Assembly: GCA_003506895.1 (NCBI GenBank)
Contig: DNXO01000096.1
Span: 27,614 to 34,066, forward strand
Direction of reading: 5' to 3'
DNA length: 6,453 nucleotides
Source of the DNA: Acetobacteraceae bacterium
GTDB lineage: Bacteria; Pseudomonadota; Alphaproteobacteria; Acetobacterales; Acetobacteraceae
Part shown: positions 5,430-6,453 of the stretch, piece by piece
Layout of the letters: each line of letters starts with the position of its first letter
Position numbering within the stretch: the stretch's first letter is position 1
Made by a program: the position numbers and the translations under genes
Notes under the pieces: generated by a model
What the model saw: only the letters and a program-made list of their open reading frames with translations
What the model was told of the DNA's origin: nothing
The model's database searches: none

Positions 5430-6257
5430 ATGCAGATCGTCGACGCCCAAATTCACACCTGGGGAACAGGTCTGCCCAGCAACCTGTCGCACATTCAGGT
5501 CACCCACTTCACCCCAGCCGAGGCCATCGCCCTGATGGACGAAGGCGGTGTCGATGCCGCCGTCATTCATCCGCCGGGCTGGGACCCCAACTCAACCGAA
5601 ATGGCCTTCCAGGCGGTCAGGGACTACCCGAACCGGTTCGCGATCATGGGGTCCTTGCCGCTCGATCAGCCAGAGTCGCGCGACCAAATCGCGAACTGGC
5701 GCGCCCAACCCGGCATGCTCGGACTCCGCTACACCTTCCTGCACGAGCCCGCTCGGCAAAAACTGGCGGATGGTGAGTACGACTGGCTTTTTGCCGCCGC
5801 CGAGAAAGCCGGCATCCCCATCGCCACGCTGGCAACCGACTCACTCGCGGTGCTCGGCCGGCTCGCCCAGCGCCATCCCGGGCTGCGGTTGACAATCGAT
5901 CACCTGGGCGGACGCGGCGGCCTGACCACGCTGAAAGACGCGGAAGCCATGACCCATATCCCGGAACTTCTGAAGCTGGCGAAACTGCCGAATGTGGCGG
6001 TCAAGGCGACCGGCGCACCCGGCTATTCAGGTGAGGCGTACCCTTTCCCGAAAATGCACACGTATCTGCGGCAGATTTACGACGCCTTCGGCCCCGGCCG
6101 CATGTTCTGGGGTACGGACATCACCAAGATGCCCTGCTCCTGGCGCCAATGCGTAACGATGTTCACCGACGAACTTCCGTGGCTCAATCAGCAGGACAAG
6201 GCACTGATCATGGGTGACGCGCTCTGTGCTTGGTGGGGCTGGAACCGGGCCGGCTGA
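5430..6257 (+). CDS. Amidohydrolase-2 family protein of the LigI/COG3618 type
   Basis: A 275-aa TIM-barrel protein of the amidohydrolase-2 family, distinct from the one at 2278. It resembles the lactonase-like branch (LigI 2-pyrone-4,6-dicarboxylate lactonase and relatives), whose characterised members open lactones or act on related carboxylates, some without metal. N-terminal motif VDAQIHTW (4-11) has Gln7 where the classical His-x-His has its first His; His9 is kept. Other active-site candidates: His47 in AVIHPPGWDP, Arg100 in MLGLRYTF, His158 in IDHLGGRGG, and Asp230 in FWGTDITKMP, the conserved C-terminal aspartate. The C-terminus IMGDALCAWWGW matches the family's closing helix. Cytoplasmic, no signal peptide. 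Start ATG 5430 is chosen because MQIVDAQIHTW is the normal start and GGGGGA precedes it; the frame upstream to 5214 runs back through the SDR gene. It is transcribed away from the SDR gene, so shared control is likely. The substrate is unknown. Confidence 0.9.
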   Translation: MQIVDAQIHTWGTGLPSNLSHIQVTHFTPAEAIALMDEGGVDAAVIHPPGWDPNSTEMAFQAVRDYPNRFAIMGSLPLDQPESRDQIANWRAQPGMLGLRYTFLHEPARQKLADGEYDWLFAAAEKAGIPIATLATDSLAVLGRLAQRHPGLRLTIDHLGGRGGLTTLKDAEAMTHIPELLKLAKLPNVAVKATGAPGYSGEAYPFPKMHTYLRQIYDAFGPGRMFWGTDITKMPCSWRQCVTMFTDELPWLNQQDKALIMGDALCAWWGWNRAG

Positions 6258-6314
6258 CCGCGCACGCGGAAAACGCCGCGGGGACAGTCCCATAGCTATC
6301 CGATAGGGCATGGG
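6258..6314. repeat. Cluster of short dyads downstream of the last gene
   Basis: Directly after the stop come CCGCG-CA-CGCGG (6258-6269), the overlapping option CGCGG-AAAACG-CCGCG (6265-6280), GGGAC-A-GTCCC (6280-6290 region) and an imperfect stem CCCAT/ATGGG (6289-6293, 6310-6314) with inner CTAT/ATAG (6296-6299, 6303-6306). None is followed by a T-run, so an intrinsic terminator is not established. They may form the mRNA 3' end or a REP-like element. Confidence 0.35.
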
Positions 6315-6320
6315 CGCGAT

Positions 6321-6376
6321 CGAAGTAATCAAGTGGACACGAAGTCACACGAAGTGCGCACGAAGTTTCACGAAGA
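6321..6376. repeat. Short CACGAAGT repeats at helical-turn spacing
   Basis: CACGAAGT occurs at 6338, 6348 and 6359, followed by CACGAAGA at 6369. The starts are 10, 11 and 10 bases apart. Degenerate copies precede them: CGAAGT at 6321 and CAAGT at 6330. The AAGT/AAGA cores start at 6323, 6331, 6342, 6352, 6363 and 6373. The spacing places all four good copies on one face of the helix. The gap around it holds no credible gene. Possible roles are a protein-binding array or an unstable short tandem repeat. Confidence 0.75.
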
Positions 6377-6381
6377 AGACA

Positions 6382-6404
6382 GTCCGGGTGGCAGGTCCGG
6401 GACC
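6382..6404. repeat. GTCCGGG direct repeat and GGTCCGGGACC palindrome
   Basis: GTCCGGG occurs at 6382-6388 and 6395-6401. The second copy is part of the hyphenated palindrome GGTCC-G-GGACC (6394-6404). It lies upstream of a possible gene start at the window edge, so an operator is conceivable, but the evidence is only symmetry. Confidence 0.3.
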
Positions 6405-6443
6405 TTTCTGTGGGAATCAAAGAGCCTATCATGAATCTTGTGT

Positions 6444-6449
6444 GAGGAG
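6444..6449 (+). promoter_or_regulatory. Shine-Dalgarno-like GAGGAG at the right edge
   Basis: GAGGAG is followed by TCAT at the very end of the window, so a plus-strand gene may start at or just beyond the edge. If the last two bases begin an ATG, the spacing would be only two bases, which is short; a start a few bases further on is as likely. TATCAT at 6427-6432 resembles a -10 box but no convincing -35 lies 16-18 bases ahead. Confidence 0.3.
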
Positions 6450-6453
6450 TCAT

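Noticed and set aside
6321..6376. CRISPR array
   Set aside because: Units are only about 8 bases with linkers of two or three bases, far shorter than CRISPR repeats and spacers.
6208..6453. Minus-strand open frame of 81 codons at the right edge
   Set aside because: Much of it is a translation of the CACGAAGT repeats and it overlaps the end of the LigI-like gene; no domain is visible and no ribosome site can be seen because its start is at the edge.

Overview
The window is G+C-rich, tightly packed bacterial DNA with seven coding regions and short gaps. The gshB fragment (an ATP-grasp core with the glycine-rich stretch PLFGNGGAGVFRI) and the overall composition suggest an alphaproteobacterium, perhaps of the Rhodospirillales/Acetobacteraceae type. 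That placement is inference from protein style only.

Left part (1-1470, + strand): the 3' three quarters of a glutathione synthetase gene, cut by the window edge, is followed after 22 bases by a GTG-started alpha/beta hydrolase. That enzyme has cysteine, not serine, in its nucleophile elbow and no obvious catalytic histidine near the C-terminus. The pair probably forms one transcription unit.

Middle (1471-2277): a complete type II toxin-antitoxin module of the ParD/ParE kind, overlapping by 4 bases (GTGA). It has its own near-consensus sigma-70 promoter (TTGATA, 17 bases, TATCAT) and inverted repeats over the -10 box that fit an autorepression operator. Its G+C content is clearly lower than that of its neighbours, which suggests separate acquisition.

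Right part (2278-6257): a set of probable catabolic enzymes. They are a metal-dependent amidohydrolase-2 protein whose ligand set matches the decarboxylase branch (gamma-resorcylate decarboxylase type), a convergent EstB/class C beta-lactamase-like serine hydrolase, an SDR oxidoreductase upstream of it in the same minus-strand operon, and a divergent second amidohydrolase of the LigI/COG3618 type. The SDR and the second amidohydrolase share a 124-base divergent control region with a perfect 9-bp inverted repeat that overlaps the SDR ribosome-binding site. An ester- or lactone-opening step, a dehydrogenase and a decarboxylase/hydrolase could work together on an aromatic or lactone compound, but no substrate can be read from the sequence.

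Tail (6258-6453): no gene. It holds several short dyads, a run of CACGAAGT repeats spaced 10, 11 and 10 bases (close to one helical turn), and a Shine-Dalgarno-like GAGGAG at the very end that may belong to a gene starting at or beyond the edge. I see no RNA gene, CRISPR array, insertion sequence or phage gene. Nothing here is clearly a new defence or mobile system; the most open questions are the phased repeat, the divergent palindrome and the altered catalytic residues of the alpha/beta hydrolase.
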